From Filosporella fistucella (Eukaryota; Ascomycota; Leotiomycetes; Helotiales): 64,000 nt of DNA. The translations under genes were made by a program, and so were the position numbers. This document shows positions 45,198-55,873 of the stretch, piece by piece (position 1 is the first letter of the stretch; the number at the start of each line of letters is the position of its first letter). Location of the stretch: positions 248,001 through 312,000 of the forward strand of contig JAQJZZ010000020.1 in assembly GCA_030077755.1 (NCBI GenBank), in the 5' to 3' direction. The notes under the pieces are model-generated. The model saw nothing but the letters and a program-made list of their open reading frames with translations, was not told the DNA's origin and made no database searches.

Positions 45198-46760
45198 AAG
45201 TTTGAACTGGAGGCATCAGATCCATAAGTAGAAACGAGGAACTCTAGTACAATTACAACTTCAAGATAACTTTTCCTGATTGAAATACAGTTTTCATGTT
45301 TAACTATTTTTTGGCCTTTTGAAGTACCTCATTAATCTTTCTCTAAATTCATCCTCACGATTATAAATATGTTCAATAGATTCAGGTTGCCTCGTACTAG
45401 CAGCAGTATATATATTTGAATTTTGATGTGTATGATAAGGAGCAAGTTGTCAGTAACACGACAAGACTTGTATGTAGATTCGGTGCTCTGTGTGCAGGTC
45501 ATTGTGCATTCCACAAGATCTGAGCAGTCGTCTTACTCGTTGATGTTGAAGCCACGAAAAAGTGACGGGACTTGGGGCTACGATAAGTGTAAGGTTTCTT
45601 TCTTTTCAACGTTTTCTGCCTCTCAAACTACATTTTCGACTAGTTAATAATCAGGGCACTCGCAAATCCTATCCAGGGGGAGTAAATCTAGATTATTGAG
45701 ATAGCTAGCGACGGGAGGTTGATATGAATATGTGAAACAGGAACGAGTACTCAAAATGCAAGAAAGAGTACCTTCAAGTTTGGACCTAAGATTTTGAGGT
45801 ACCTCCTATAGAGAGCTATAATACCGAATGGAATTTCACGGAGACTCACAAACTCCGATATCCTACACAATAAAATAACTCGGATTGAAGTATATCATTC
45901 GTTGTGAAAATACCATACTTCCAAGGGTGTGATAAGTGAAAGGGTGCAGGTAAGTTTTGCGGGGTAGCTAGTTTCCCTAATTAACCCGCGGCAAGCGGAG
46001 GATCTAACCTCAACCCTAAAGCTCCTTGTTTTGCCTCACCGCAATGTCGGCGCTTCATTATCCGCTACTTTAGAATTGTCGGAATTTAAAAGCGGTACGG
46101 CGTGAATTGCACAGGAGGTCGGCGGGCGGTCTCCCTGCTCCGATCGAGCGAGACGATATGTCTCGGCGGACATAGCTACACCACCCGAAGTTCATTCAAC
46201 CTTCCTCTGCATGACAGACGTCTTGGTTACTAAATTACCTCGGTATGGAATGCCTCTGGTATCGGAGTGGTTCCTTGCCAAAACGAACTGCTTGGTCGCT
46301 CGACATATAGGTAAGTGATCAGATAGTTATCAAGGTATTATGAGTCCCGCATGGGGTTAGTAAGCTTGCTTCTATATAAGTTAATTTTAATAAAATATTT
46401 TTGTAACTAAAAGTGCTGGGTAACATCACAAAATGAAGTTTATTTATATCACGTGTTTGTAACTGAGTATACGGGCAGTATTACGGCCCTGTGCGAACTG
46501 TACTTAGTGCTTAGTATTTAATGTAAATCGTGTAATTGTTCGTAGTATTGACCCTGATGTCAGCCACCGTATTATGGCCGTACACTATTGCCAATACTGG
46601 CAACGAGCCTCCTCGCAGAAGAGACTAGAAGGAACGAGAACATACCAACCCCGATCTCGAATAATGATTGATATATTTTTGCTTCGGACCAGGAGTCAAA
46701 GTTCTTGTGCTCAAATAGAACGTTTGAAGGCGTGAGATTTGTATACTTGTTAGATGAGGA
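45198..46760. other. Gene-poor AT-rich region
   Basis: About 1.56 kb with only short ORFs. GCGGGGTA at 45959-45966. The stretch around 46370-46550 is rich in TA steps. No transposon ends or repeats recognised. Confidence 0.4.
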
Positions 46761-47273
46761 CTATACCAACGCCAAAGGTATCTTGATACTGCCATGACAA
46801 ACACCTAATGAGTGCAGATATCTCACTCCCTCTGCAATCTGCCTCGCGGCATTCTTCGCGGTCTGCGGAGATAATTTGATACCCAACAACGTCAGATCTC
46901 TCAAGCTTGGTCCCACAACATCAAAAACCAAAACTTGATGAGTCCCATTCGGACCGCTGACATGGAAATCGTCTCTCAGGCACTGAATATTCCCATCTTG
47001 GACTCCTTGCTCCCTAAGATACGAGAGGAATCTGAAAAACACGTCTGTCTCATTTGCGTTGAGGAGTTTGAGCGCTACATATTGATTCAGTTGGAGGTCT
47101 CCACATAGCCAGATGATGCCAAAACCTCAATTTCCAAGTTTATGGACGACTTTGTGTTTTCCATTGAGTAGTATATCGCCTAGGTTGACGGGGTGGTGAT
47201 TGCCTGGTCGATACAATCTCACGTCTTCCACGTGCTCCAGAGGTAGTGGTCTGAATATGCGGCGAGCAGGCAT
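46761..47273 (-). pseudogene. Truncated SRPK-like protein kinase relic
   Basis: The minus strand from ATG at 47273 reads MPARRIFRPLPLEHVEDV, YRPGNHHPVNLGDILLNGKH and VVHKLGN, then TGA (47129-47127), then GFGIIWLCGDLQLNQYVALK. It goes on through VFDVVGPSLRDL to YLHSLGVCHGSI before losing similarity. This is the N-lobe and start of the C-lobe of the SRPK-like kinases that are abundant in fungi: Gly-rich loop, VALK lysine and HGxI in place of HxDxx. The stop falls inside the Gly-rich loop, the catalytic loop Asp is absent, and the DFG half of the domain is missing. A non-functional duplicate is the simplest reading. Confidence 0.7.
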
Positions 47274-49693
47274 CTAGCGCTGTTCAGAGATATTGCGATT
47301 TCATTCGTGTCAGCGTTCATTTGTTGTGAGGTTGCGACAAGTTTGCAGATGGGAGAAAAGTCGCTGCCTTTGTAAACCGATCAACTTCGCTTTGTGGTCA
47401 TTACCTAATCCGGTTGAAAAGGAGAGGGCAATTGTGGGTTGCACATTTATGCACAATTGTCGAAAGTCTTCGCGACTGAAATGAAGATGAATAGTAAATA
47501 ATCCCTCCCAGGGGTTAAGAGCTTCGAAATTCTGGATCAAAGTTCTCATATGCGAACCTCTTGAATGCTCATCAGACTTGTTTGAAGCCGGCCACATTTT
47601 GGAGCTTTGGGCCCTTGTACGAAAGAAATATATTGATATATTTAGACCGCTGTGGTTTCTAGAACCATAAATCATCCAAGGTGCGAGTCCTTTCGCAGGG
47701 CGAAGTCACAGCATCTCACGGCGTGCGCGAGACATCTCAAAGCTGCCAATAGCGACGACATCTCCTACACTAGCGTCTTGTATTCTTGATGGGAGGAAAT
47801 ATCTGACTTTAATACTACGTCAAGCATTCGATTTGTGCAACGAATACAATAGGGTCATATACAAGTGGGCTTCCAGAAGATGCAAAAATTAGTGCGCAGG
47901 CGAGAGAAACCTACCCTGCTATAGTAGTTTAGCCTGGTGATCCAACAATCTGAAAATATTGTCAATGAAACCTTCAGAATTGATTGCTACAGTATCAGGA
48001 GCTCCTGTGGGAAATATTCACTGACGGAGCATCAGAGCTTGTAGCTGCTGATTTTTCAAAGATAGTGATCTTGGCGAACTATTCTTGGAAACTTTGATAT
48101 CATCCTGGCTTCTCGAAACGCCACTCACGTAACTAAAAGAATATTGAAGTCAGTTGTGAAAATATAATATTGTAAATGACAAGCTATCAAATTTCAAAGC
48201 AGCAAGGACCTTAGGTTGCAGGTGAAAGAAGCCGAAATGACATTTGGAAAGTATCGACTGGTTAATTGTCATATAACTAGCCAATAGTGTTCCGGACTCA
48301 AAGGTGTCCCCGCATACTTAGAATATGGTTGCTTGTCCTCAGAAAATGGCATACTGGCTGGTGAGAAAAAATTTGGTTGAGATATGAATTAATAGTCTTC
48401 ATTCTCGATTACGGGCTACTTTGACGAATGTTTGCTTTCTGTGCGGACATTTCGTTTCGCTGTAGGTTATGTTAGGTTACCTTGAGGTTATTGAGACTGT
48501 CTGTTGAAAGATAGAATGCAGGCTAGCCAGAAGGAGATAGCTCTCAAGAGTTTTGACCATGATATTTCCGGACCTTGACAGCTGGGAAAAAAAAGGTAGA
48601 TATGAAGGAGGATTCTAGAGCAGATGATTCAAACTGTAAAGTATAAATTGCTGATGCAATGCAAGTAGCTGTGCTGATGATGTTCACTTCGTAATTGGTA
48701 GTATTGCTAAAAATGCTATCATGGAAGGAGGTGAGATTACAACCGAAACAGTTAAGAACCATTATGCTAAGTATTATGTATGGCATGAAATGTTGGCTTC
48801 CTATAGCTGAACATGAATATGAAAAGGCAAAAACCTATAGAGTTTATACTTACGACATACTTGGCATGAGATATTCTGATTATAGCGTCGCATTTCGAAT
48901 TTTACACAATTATTCAGCGGCCGTATAAATACGCAGTAGCTCTAGAATTCGCTTTGAAAATGTATATCAATAGTGGCACATTCGTCAATCGTCGCTGTTC
49001 TTAAGTGTTTGCGGTATTTTGAGCACTGGTAGACTACCTATGTTCTATATATTCTGTAGCGTGTTTAAGTGGGGTCAAATTACGTGCCGGGGGGTGAAGG
49101 CGAGGTCAGTACCGCTGTGGAGGCGAGCTTTTAGGTCTTCGCTGACCCTAGAGTAGAGCTCTCGGGTGTAGTTTCAGAAGAGATCACCCCCTGAAACTCC
49201 CTTGCAGCTTACGATCAATTGGTTCAACTCCAACTGGAAATCAGGAGACATTAATTCAGTCAGAAGATCGTCCAAAGTCTGAACCCAAACCAGCACCCTT
49301 TTTTCTATATAAATTATCCAAAAGCAGACAAATTATCATATCATCAAATAATTCTGACGCTGCAAAGTCTCATGAGTTTTTTTACCTCCTTGTTGCAGAG
49401 TTAACCTATTGCTTTGGATTTGCTCTCTTTCCGAGTATATTTAGTTTAACTTACCCGTCACAGCCTTTTTTCCGTTTCGGATCCATGAACAAGAACGGGA
49501 AATTTCTTCTCCGCACGTGACATGCATTATCAAAGGGGTGCTGCATGATTCCTACGCCGGAGCTCGAAGTCAGCCTACACAAGTTTCTCCCTCATCCCCT
49601 CCAAATTTCCACTTTGTCCCATCTCGGCGCAATTTCGTCAACTACCTCTATTCAAGACTACCGGCTCGAAAACCCGGTGAACGACCTTCGGCC
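47274..49693. other. Gene-poor region of about 2.4 kb
   Basis: Largest gap in the window. A 121-codon minus-strand frame at 47310-47675 just upstream of the kinase relic has no recognised motif. The rest is AT-rich with short frames only. The last 200 bp before 49694 form the 5' flank of the F-box-like gene. Confidence 0.4.
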
Positions 49694-50920
49694 ATGTCAA
49701 CGACAATGTGTCGCGGTTTCGAGAGCCTTGCCCCCGAGATTCTCCACATGATTATCTTCGAACTCTCAGATCTACAATCACTCGATAGCCTGCTCAGATC
49801 ATCACCAACCTTTTTTCGCTTCTTTATCTCCGGCAACTCAGTCAAAATCATGAATTCAATCTTGGATTCAGGGCTTACCGGCGACCAGGTCAGAGTAATG
49901 ATATGCGTTATAGCACACATCCGGTCTGGCACGCTTCCGATGTCAAGCCTTACCGATTTTCAGCAGCAAGTCACCTTTGCTGCTATGGAGAATCGGAGAA
50001 TCAAGATCGGAAACGGTTTTTTTCCTCTCAATTTGCCAAAGTCGACTTCTACAACAGTTTTGCTCAGCATTCTTGCGTCTGTCCGACGGATTACCTCTTT
50101 GACCCTGAACTGCTTGGATTTTTATCTTAATAAATTTCAAGCTCTGAAACCATATCACCTAGTCGACAGGAAATTTCACTGGAAAGGACGTCAACCTTGG
50201 AATTTGAAACCTGAATTGCGACCGTACAACATTGGGACTATGAAGCCGGTAGTGTGGACTGAGCAACAGCGTGTTTTCCGGGCATTCTGGCGTCTACAAG
50301 TGATTGAAGATATCAAGAACGCTGTCAAAAATTCCCTCATAAATTGGTCTTCAGAAACTATCAAAAAGATTGGCAAGGAAGAACCTATCAACCTGTTCTA
50401 CGATAAATACCTCGATGTCTTCTTCGACCTGGATGAACCACACCCCGAGTTTCAAGAAATTCTTTCAGCTGCTGAGTATCTCCAACGTTCGCCAGAAGTG
50501 TTCAATCCAAATCAGGCTGCCATAGTCCAAACAAAATGGCTCATCTCATCGCCCACTAAAAGCGACTGGAGAGAACTCGACGACCCATCGCCAGGCGTTA
50601 GGTTCTATTACTACAGGGTTAATCCGGGCAGTTTCTTTATGTCGGCAGGTCTTCAACCTCTGGATAATGTATCCTTCGAATTTTACAGACGCCAAGGATT
50701 TGCTTTCTGGAGTTTGGATCGGATGGTTGGACACAGGTTGGTGCCGGATTCGATCCAAGGGGCTGCAGATCAGTATCAAGGCACTTTTTACATCTTCGCA
50801 TGGCGAAGCATCCTAAGTGCCGACGAAATTGCAGAACAAGAAAATTACATCAGGGCGACGCATGACCCAAATTTGTATTGGGGTGGTATTACAGAATTCT
50901 CTGGCGAGGAGATTTTGTAA
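49694..50920 (+). CDS. F-box-like domain protein
   Basis: Single exon. The open frame extends upstream to 49517 but only through a GTG; the first ATG is at 49694, giving 408 residues. Residues about 8-48 (FESLAPEILHMIIFEL, SDLQSLDSLLRSSPTFF) match the F-box-like pattern LPxEIxxxIxxxL..LxxLxxxS. The rest contains no leucine-rich repeats or WD repeats that I can see; it is typical of the large, divergent fungal F-box family whose members may recruit substrates to SCF ubiquitin ligases or have lost that role. The C-terminal part (residues 300-405) is rich in aromatic residues (VRFYYYRVNPGSFF, RQGFAFWSLD). No family name beyond F-box-like is justified. Confidence 0.75.
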   Translation: MSTTMCRGFESLAPEILHMIIFELSDLQSLDSLLRSSPTFFRFFISGNSVKIMNSILDSGLTGDQVRVMICVIAHIRSGTLPMSSLTDFQQQVTFAAMENRRIKIGNGFFPLNLPKSTSTTVLLSILASVRRITSLTLNCLDFYLNKFQALKPYHLVDRKFHWKGRQPWNLKPELRPYNIGTMKPVVWTEQQRVFRAFWRLQVIEDIKNAVKNSLINWSSETIKKIGKEEPINLFYDKYLDVFFDLDEPHPEFQEILSAAEYLQRSPEVFNPNQAAIVQTKWLISSPTKSDWRELDDPSPGVRFYYYRVNPGSFFMSAGLQPLDNVSFEFYRRQGFAFWSLDRMVGHRLVPDSIQGAADQYQGTFYIFAWRSILSADEIAEQENYIRATHDPNLYWGGITEFSGEEIL

Positions 50921-51160
50921 GCAAGAAGCAGTTGAAAGCAGTGTCCTTCTTCATTATCAACATTCAAAATATCAAGTACATAAGAGAATTTCGATTCAGT
51001 CCTCGTATTATTGTCCCGCCGGGCTTCTGCAATTTTCCACAGGGGATGATGATAAATTTATTTCCCTGGCGAGCTCATTCTGACATGTTCAATACCATTT
51101 ACATGATCCCAAATCGCTTCCTCTTTTTCCCAGGTGGACCCGCGCACTATGAAAGTTAGC

Positions 51161-52226
51161 TCATATATTCCTTGACCCCGTCGAAGATATATCAAAGATT
51201 AGAACGAAACGTACCCCCAAAATTTCAGCACTCATCAGTTCATGCGCAGCTACAACTTCAGCGATTGCATTCTGATGATTGAAAGCAGCACGTCCTCCAT
51301 TTGCGTTATCTTTTGTTGTGCCAAAGGCTCTCACACGTGCTTTGAATTTCTCTTTTTGATCTTCTGTCGCGGTGGGGGTATTAGCGATTGTTTCCTTGTA
51401 ACTATATCTCTGGAATGTATCCAATTCAATGGATCCGTCGATGCTCATTATGGAAACACTTCTAATCACTAAGCCGTCCTTGAAAGGGATTGTCTCTGCA
51501 GCGTTTTCGATTGTTTTCTGCAAGTACTTCCACTGATCTTTGACTCGGAAACAACGGATGAGTCGAAGAAACGGTTTGGATTCGGTCACTGCGCGATCCA
51601 CAATGTCCATTCCGATCTGTCCAATAGCAAGAGCTCGTGAACCTCTGCAACATGTTAGCTAAATTCCTATGATCCGATTTCGAAGCAATTGCTTGTTGGA
51701 GTATGCTCGAGTATAAAGAATGCAGTGACGGTCCGACGCAAACGTACTGAATGGTGTTAGTAATCTCTTTGTAGATTCTCGCTTGGGCTATTTTATTCCC
51801 GAGTGTTTTCAATGTAGTATGCAGTTTGGAAGGATCGTATAGCAGGCGAGTCTGCCCAGGGATGATAAGTGACTTGACATTCAGAACGTGATCATCCACA
51901 TCCGGATAAAGAGTCCAATTCTGTTTCTTCTTCTTGTATTTGGAGAAGTAGTCTCCTCCCACATGCTTTACGAATTCCCAGAAGGTACAAATTCCTGCCA
52001 CACCCGCATCCGAAGCCTCAGTAACGAAAGCATTTTCGACCTCTGTGGAAGGTGTAGCATGATGTGTACAAGTCGTGGCTATACTTCTTCCTGCTGGTGG
52101 ATATGTTTTGTAGTCCATTTTATAAGCAGAATAGAACCACAGCAGCTCGTACGGTATTGCGTCGTTGAGGGACCATGCCTCGTTAATGAAAATGGCGAGC
52201 CACAAGAGAACGAAACGAAGATTCAT
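51161..52226 (-). CDS. Secreted protein of unknown function
   Basis: Exons 52226-51748 and 51644-51161 (intron 103 nt, GTACGT..GTTGCAG) give 320 residues. A signal peptide is clear (MNLRFVLLWLAIFINEAWS). The mature part is basic and has few Cys; notable segments are DAIPYELLWFYSAYKMDY, GICTFWEFVKHVGGDYF, GSRALAIGQIGMDIVDRAV and NGGRAAFNHQNAIAEVVAAH. No known domain is recognised. The 3' end is uncertain: the donor-like GTACGT at 51214 could open a third exon downstream, giving a short basic tail instead of the last 18 residues. Its neighbours are an F-box-like gene and a WSC-domain gene. Confidence 0.65.
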
Positions 52227-53686
52227 CTTGACGTTTTTCCCAATGCCTAGGGAATCCGACAGAATCAGAGGTCGGTGGAATGTTTATGGGGGGTGGGGAA
52301 TGAATGTGCAGGTACCACACGTAAATCACCAAACACAGATGGGAGGTCGCTTGATAACGGCGCAGCAAGAATGACATTTGAGATAAGAGCTGTATAAAGA
52401 AGTTGTGATATTGAGCCTTGGAACACCTGGCAGTTCATCGTGAAGAAGCTTCGACTTCCGGCCAGTGTTACATTGAAACTAGATTGGGTATGAAGTCAAT
52501 GTTTGGGTATCAGTGGCTATGGTATTGACTTGCTGCATATGCAGTACGGAAATTTGATGTTGGAAAAGCTACATGTTCTTGCCGCAGTGATATTCTCTAT
52601 GAGTGGTGCAAACACAAAATGCGAATCAAAATTAATGAAGTGGTGCAATTGTGCCAGGAAATTCACAGCGGCACAGCTGGCGGAGCAGCATCGCTCCGAA
52701 GTTTCCCGTCATGGGGGCAAGGCTGAACGTGCGATATTTCTAACCGGTATAATCTTGTAACGGAGTTATCGAGTTTTGAGAACCTAGACCTAAGCATATG
52801 CCGCCGATTGCCAAGCTGACTCGGACGGCGAAGTAGTTGGTGATATCGACGGCTAAATATGCACGCAAGAGCGGAAGATGTGCCCGGTGAAATTGGCGAA
52901 TGATTTTTGAGATCGTGTGCCGTGATATTGGGGTATTTGCCAAGAATAACGTTAAAAGAACGTACCTCATCCGGTCCCAACAACGCCACATATTGTCAAC
53001 CCCTATTTTCACGGTATGTGAGTTCAGGGGACGTGGGTTAGATTGTGCCAAGACGTTGGTAGCAATTCACAATTATTGTAATGCAACGCCACCAACAGTT
53101 GTTGAACAATACATGGTACGGGGATCTTCCCCCTTTACGCTCCTATCTCAGATGTTGTAAGATGGTGGGGGTTGGGCCTCTGCTTGCCCCACCATGCGTG
53201 TTAAGAAATTCGCTTGATCAATTGGCGAAAGCTTCTTAAAATGCTTCTTGAAGCTTGTTTTATGTTACCTCGTAGTTTCTAATATAATTTTCTGTCTAAA
53301 CAATCTCAGATCCCTGCCCTCTCGTTACGGAGAAAAAGGACTGTTCTTACAATGCATAGCCAATCCTCTCTGCCTGCCTAAGTTCGACTCAAGAAAGACT
53401 GTTGTTCTATGGGGCTTTTGACGTTCAAGTAATCGATCTTCGCTGGTCTCTACTATTGTAGCGGTCTAGTTGGTATCACCGTGGTTTTGCAGTCTCGAGG
53501 CAGATATGTAGACATCATATATATGTATGTTATAGTTTTCCAGAGGCCATCCTTTCTTTAGACCTCACTCACGTATCACATCAATAGGATATTTTAATTC
53601 TGATAATTATGTTGAAAAAATAGTTGAATTCTTATTAAGAAGTGCATTGAGACAATTTGTAACGAAGTAACCAACAAACAGGATCT
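52227..53686. other. Intergenic region of about 1.46 kb
   Basis: A 103-codon minus-strand frame (52740-53051) has a mildly hydrophobic end but no family signal. A GGTCTAGTTGGTATCACC string near 53462 resembles a tRNA D-arm but lacks the rest of a tRNA. Nothing else seen. Confidence 0.4.
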
Positions 53687-54973
53687 TCAATTCTTCTTCC
53701 AAACACTCAATCGATTACCCCCACCACAAGTTTGAGCTGTATTACCGTCACAGGGGTCGACACAATCTGTCTCGGGCGCCGGCACGGATCCTGCCGCGAA
53801 ACTATTTCCACAAAAGCATTCTCCATAATATTCTAGTCCGGCGTAAGTATATGCGCTGCAATAGGCCTCACAAATTTCGATGGTCATGGTGGTGTGATTC
53901 ACAAGAGTGTCGGAACTCAAGGCGCGTCCAGATGTACCTTCAGTGTAGCAACCCAAGTACGAGAACCCTGTCGAAGATGGCTTAGAAGATGAAGAAGTTT
54001 TCGACGACGCAGATACAACGGAGGACGTGGAAGTTGATGTGGCTTTAGAAGTTGTTCCCGCTGTGGAAGAGGAGGTTGAAATCTTCGAAGATGAAGATGA
54101 GAGTACTGTGGATATCTTTGAAGTACTGGTTGAAGGTTGAGAGGACGTGATGGTTGCTGCAATACCATCGTATGCATCAGCAAGTACTAAAGTTCCGTTC
54201 ACGCCTACAGTGATTGGCATGACAGTCACGAAAGAAGATGACCCAAAGCTAGTTATGTCCAGCAATGCCCCTGGTAAGACGGATGAGGTGCAAATTGCAC
54301 CCATTCCAGGACGATTTGTATTGGTGGTATTGGGAGTAATGTAACCAAAACCACTGTTTTTATGATCAGCCAAAATTGTACGGGAAAGATTTCAGATCAA
54401 CTCAACATACTTAGGGCAGCAAAGGATGTAAGTTGTGTTGAAATTATATATTTCCCAATTTTGAGGGCATATCAAAGAGGTGAATGCCGGCAAATTTGTT
54501 CCAGAAGCAACAGCCAAGACACTTGAGTAAAATTGGCTGGGAAAACAGGACGTATAGGTTGAGGTTGGGACGGGGTCAATGAAGTTCTTCCACAAGCCAG
54601 AATCCCATACCATCCGGCTCACAGAGTCGCTAGTACACTCGGGAGGCTGGGTGAAGGTCGTCGTTATAACCATATTGTAAGTGACGGGACCGGTTTTGGT
54701 TGAACTGGAGCTTGACTTTGGCGTCGTTGTTGACAATGACGATGACGACGATTTTGAGCTGGAAGTGGACTTGGAAGATGACTTCGATGTACTTGACGTT
54801 TTAGTAGAAGAGGCGGAGTTTAAACATGCTGAGCCTGTGGTGCTACAGACTGCAATCGTGGAGAGAATTTGACGCTCGTTGATATCTGCCAAAACGTCCG
54901 CTTTTGAGATCCTCTGCCCGAAAGCACAGAGTAGCAGCACTGCAGCGAAAAGATGACCGGCTGAGAAAATCAT
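53687..54973 (-). CDS. Secreted WSC-domain cell-wall protein
   Basis: Exons 54973-54411 and 54353-53687 (intron 57 nt, GTATGT..AAACAG) give 409 residues. The start is placed at the ATG opening a signal peptide (MIFSAGHLFAAVLLLCAFG); the frame upstream of it has no ATG. A Ser-rich tract follows at about 50-85. A central region with TTTFTQPPECTS, SCFPSQFYSS, LICPQNWEIYN, ILCCPNGFGYITPN and MGAICTS is typical of fungal extracellular proteins. A second Ser/Thr tract precedes the C-terminal WSC domain (317-409), with GCYTEG, CEAYCSAYTYAGLEY, CFCGNS and CGGGNRLSVW. WSC domains are thought to bind wall carbohydrates, probably beta-glucan. There is no transmembrane segment, so it is likely secreted rather than a Wsc-type stress sensor. 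Confidence 0.88.
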
Positions 54974-55873
54974 TTTGAGAACAGAAGCAAAGATGAAGAT
55001 CTGGTATCCCAACAAAGTTCAATTGAGCAAGAAAACTCAAAGTGAAATCAGGATGGTGAAAGAAAGAACTTAATCGAGGAAGTCAGGGCTCACAATCTAC
55101 CCCACCGCTTAGGAGTCCATAAAACTGTATAACACGTTTTTACGAATCATTTTTACGGCAATTATATATCATTGCATGTGATTTTAAAAATTGCCGAAAC
55201 GCATTTTAGTTATCGGTTGGTTTGAACCCTCGTCCCCAATTTGTCATATAGGCCATGGTACCTGCGTCGCAAAGCTCTGCATTGTGGCTGCATAGCTGTA
55301 ATTATGTGCAACACTCTACCCATGGATGTGGTGACAGCAATCGCACCATGGTTAATGAAATGATCTCGACAACCAACAGAACTTATCTTAAGCCATATGT
55401 ATAGATAGCAGCTCATCAGCCTAAACCGGGACATCCGAGATTGCAATGTGCCATTGCTTATCTAGGCCTCTTCCAGGACGATGAAGTACAGTCAAACTTT
55501 GTGATGTATGCACCTGTGCAACCCCTGATTTTAGTGAGCTCTCCTCGTCTCGTCTCCTAGCAAGGCAAAAGCAGCACCACCTACCCCACGCCTTCACTGT
55601 TCAAACTTCGCCGCTCTGATAAGCCGTACGAACACATTGTCACTGAGCTTCTGTCAGCTTTCCTTAATTACTCCTCAGATGTCGATGATCTCCGAAATTA
55701 AATTACACGTGCATCGAAGCTCTGGAACAACTCCTTTCAAGCTGTGAAAAGTGAGCGCCTCCTCGCCGAGAGCTTGTCACGTCCCGCCTCTTCAGCTGCT
55801 TTCACCTGCTTTTTGACAGAATCTTTGGACTCTTAAAAACTTATTCATTCATTCTCGAGGCAGCTCTAAGCAT
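54974..55873. promoter_or_regulatory. Divergent intergenic region (WSC / GH55)
   Basis: About 0.9 kb between two divergent genes for wall-related secreted proteins, giving a possible shared promoter. No ORF with coding support; no defined operator recognised. Confidence 0.45.

Noticed and set aside
49517..49693. 59-residue N-terminal extension of the F-box-like protein
   Set aside because: It depends on a GTG start; the first ATG is at 49694 and directly precedes the F-box.
53462..53530. tRNA-like string with GGTCTAGTTGGTATC
   Set aside because: Only the D-arm resembles a tRNA; no T-arm (GTTCRA) or matching acceptor stem follows.
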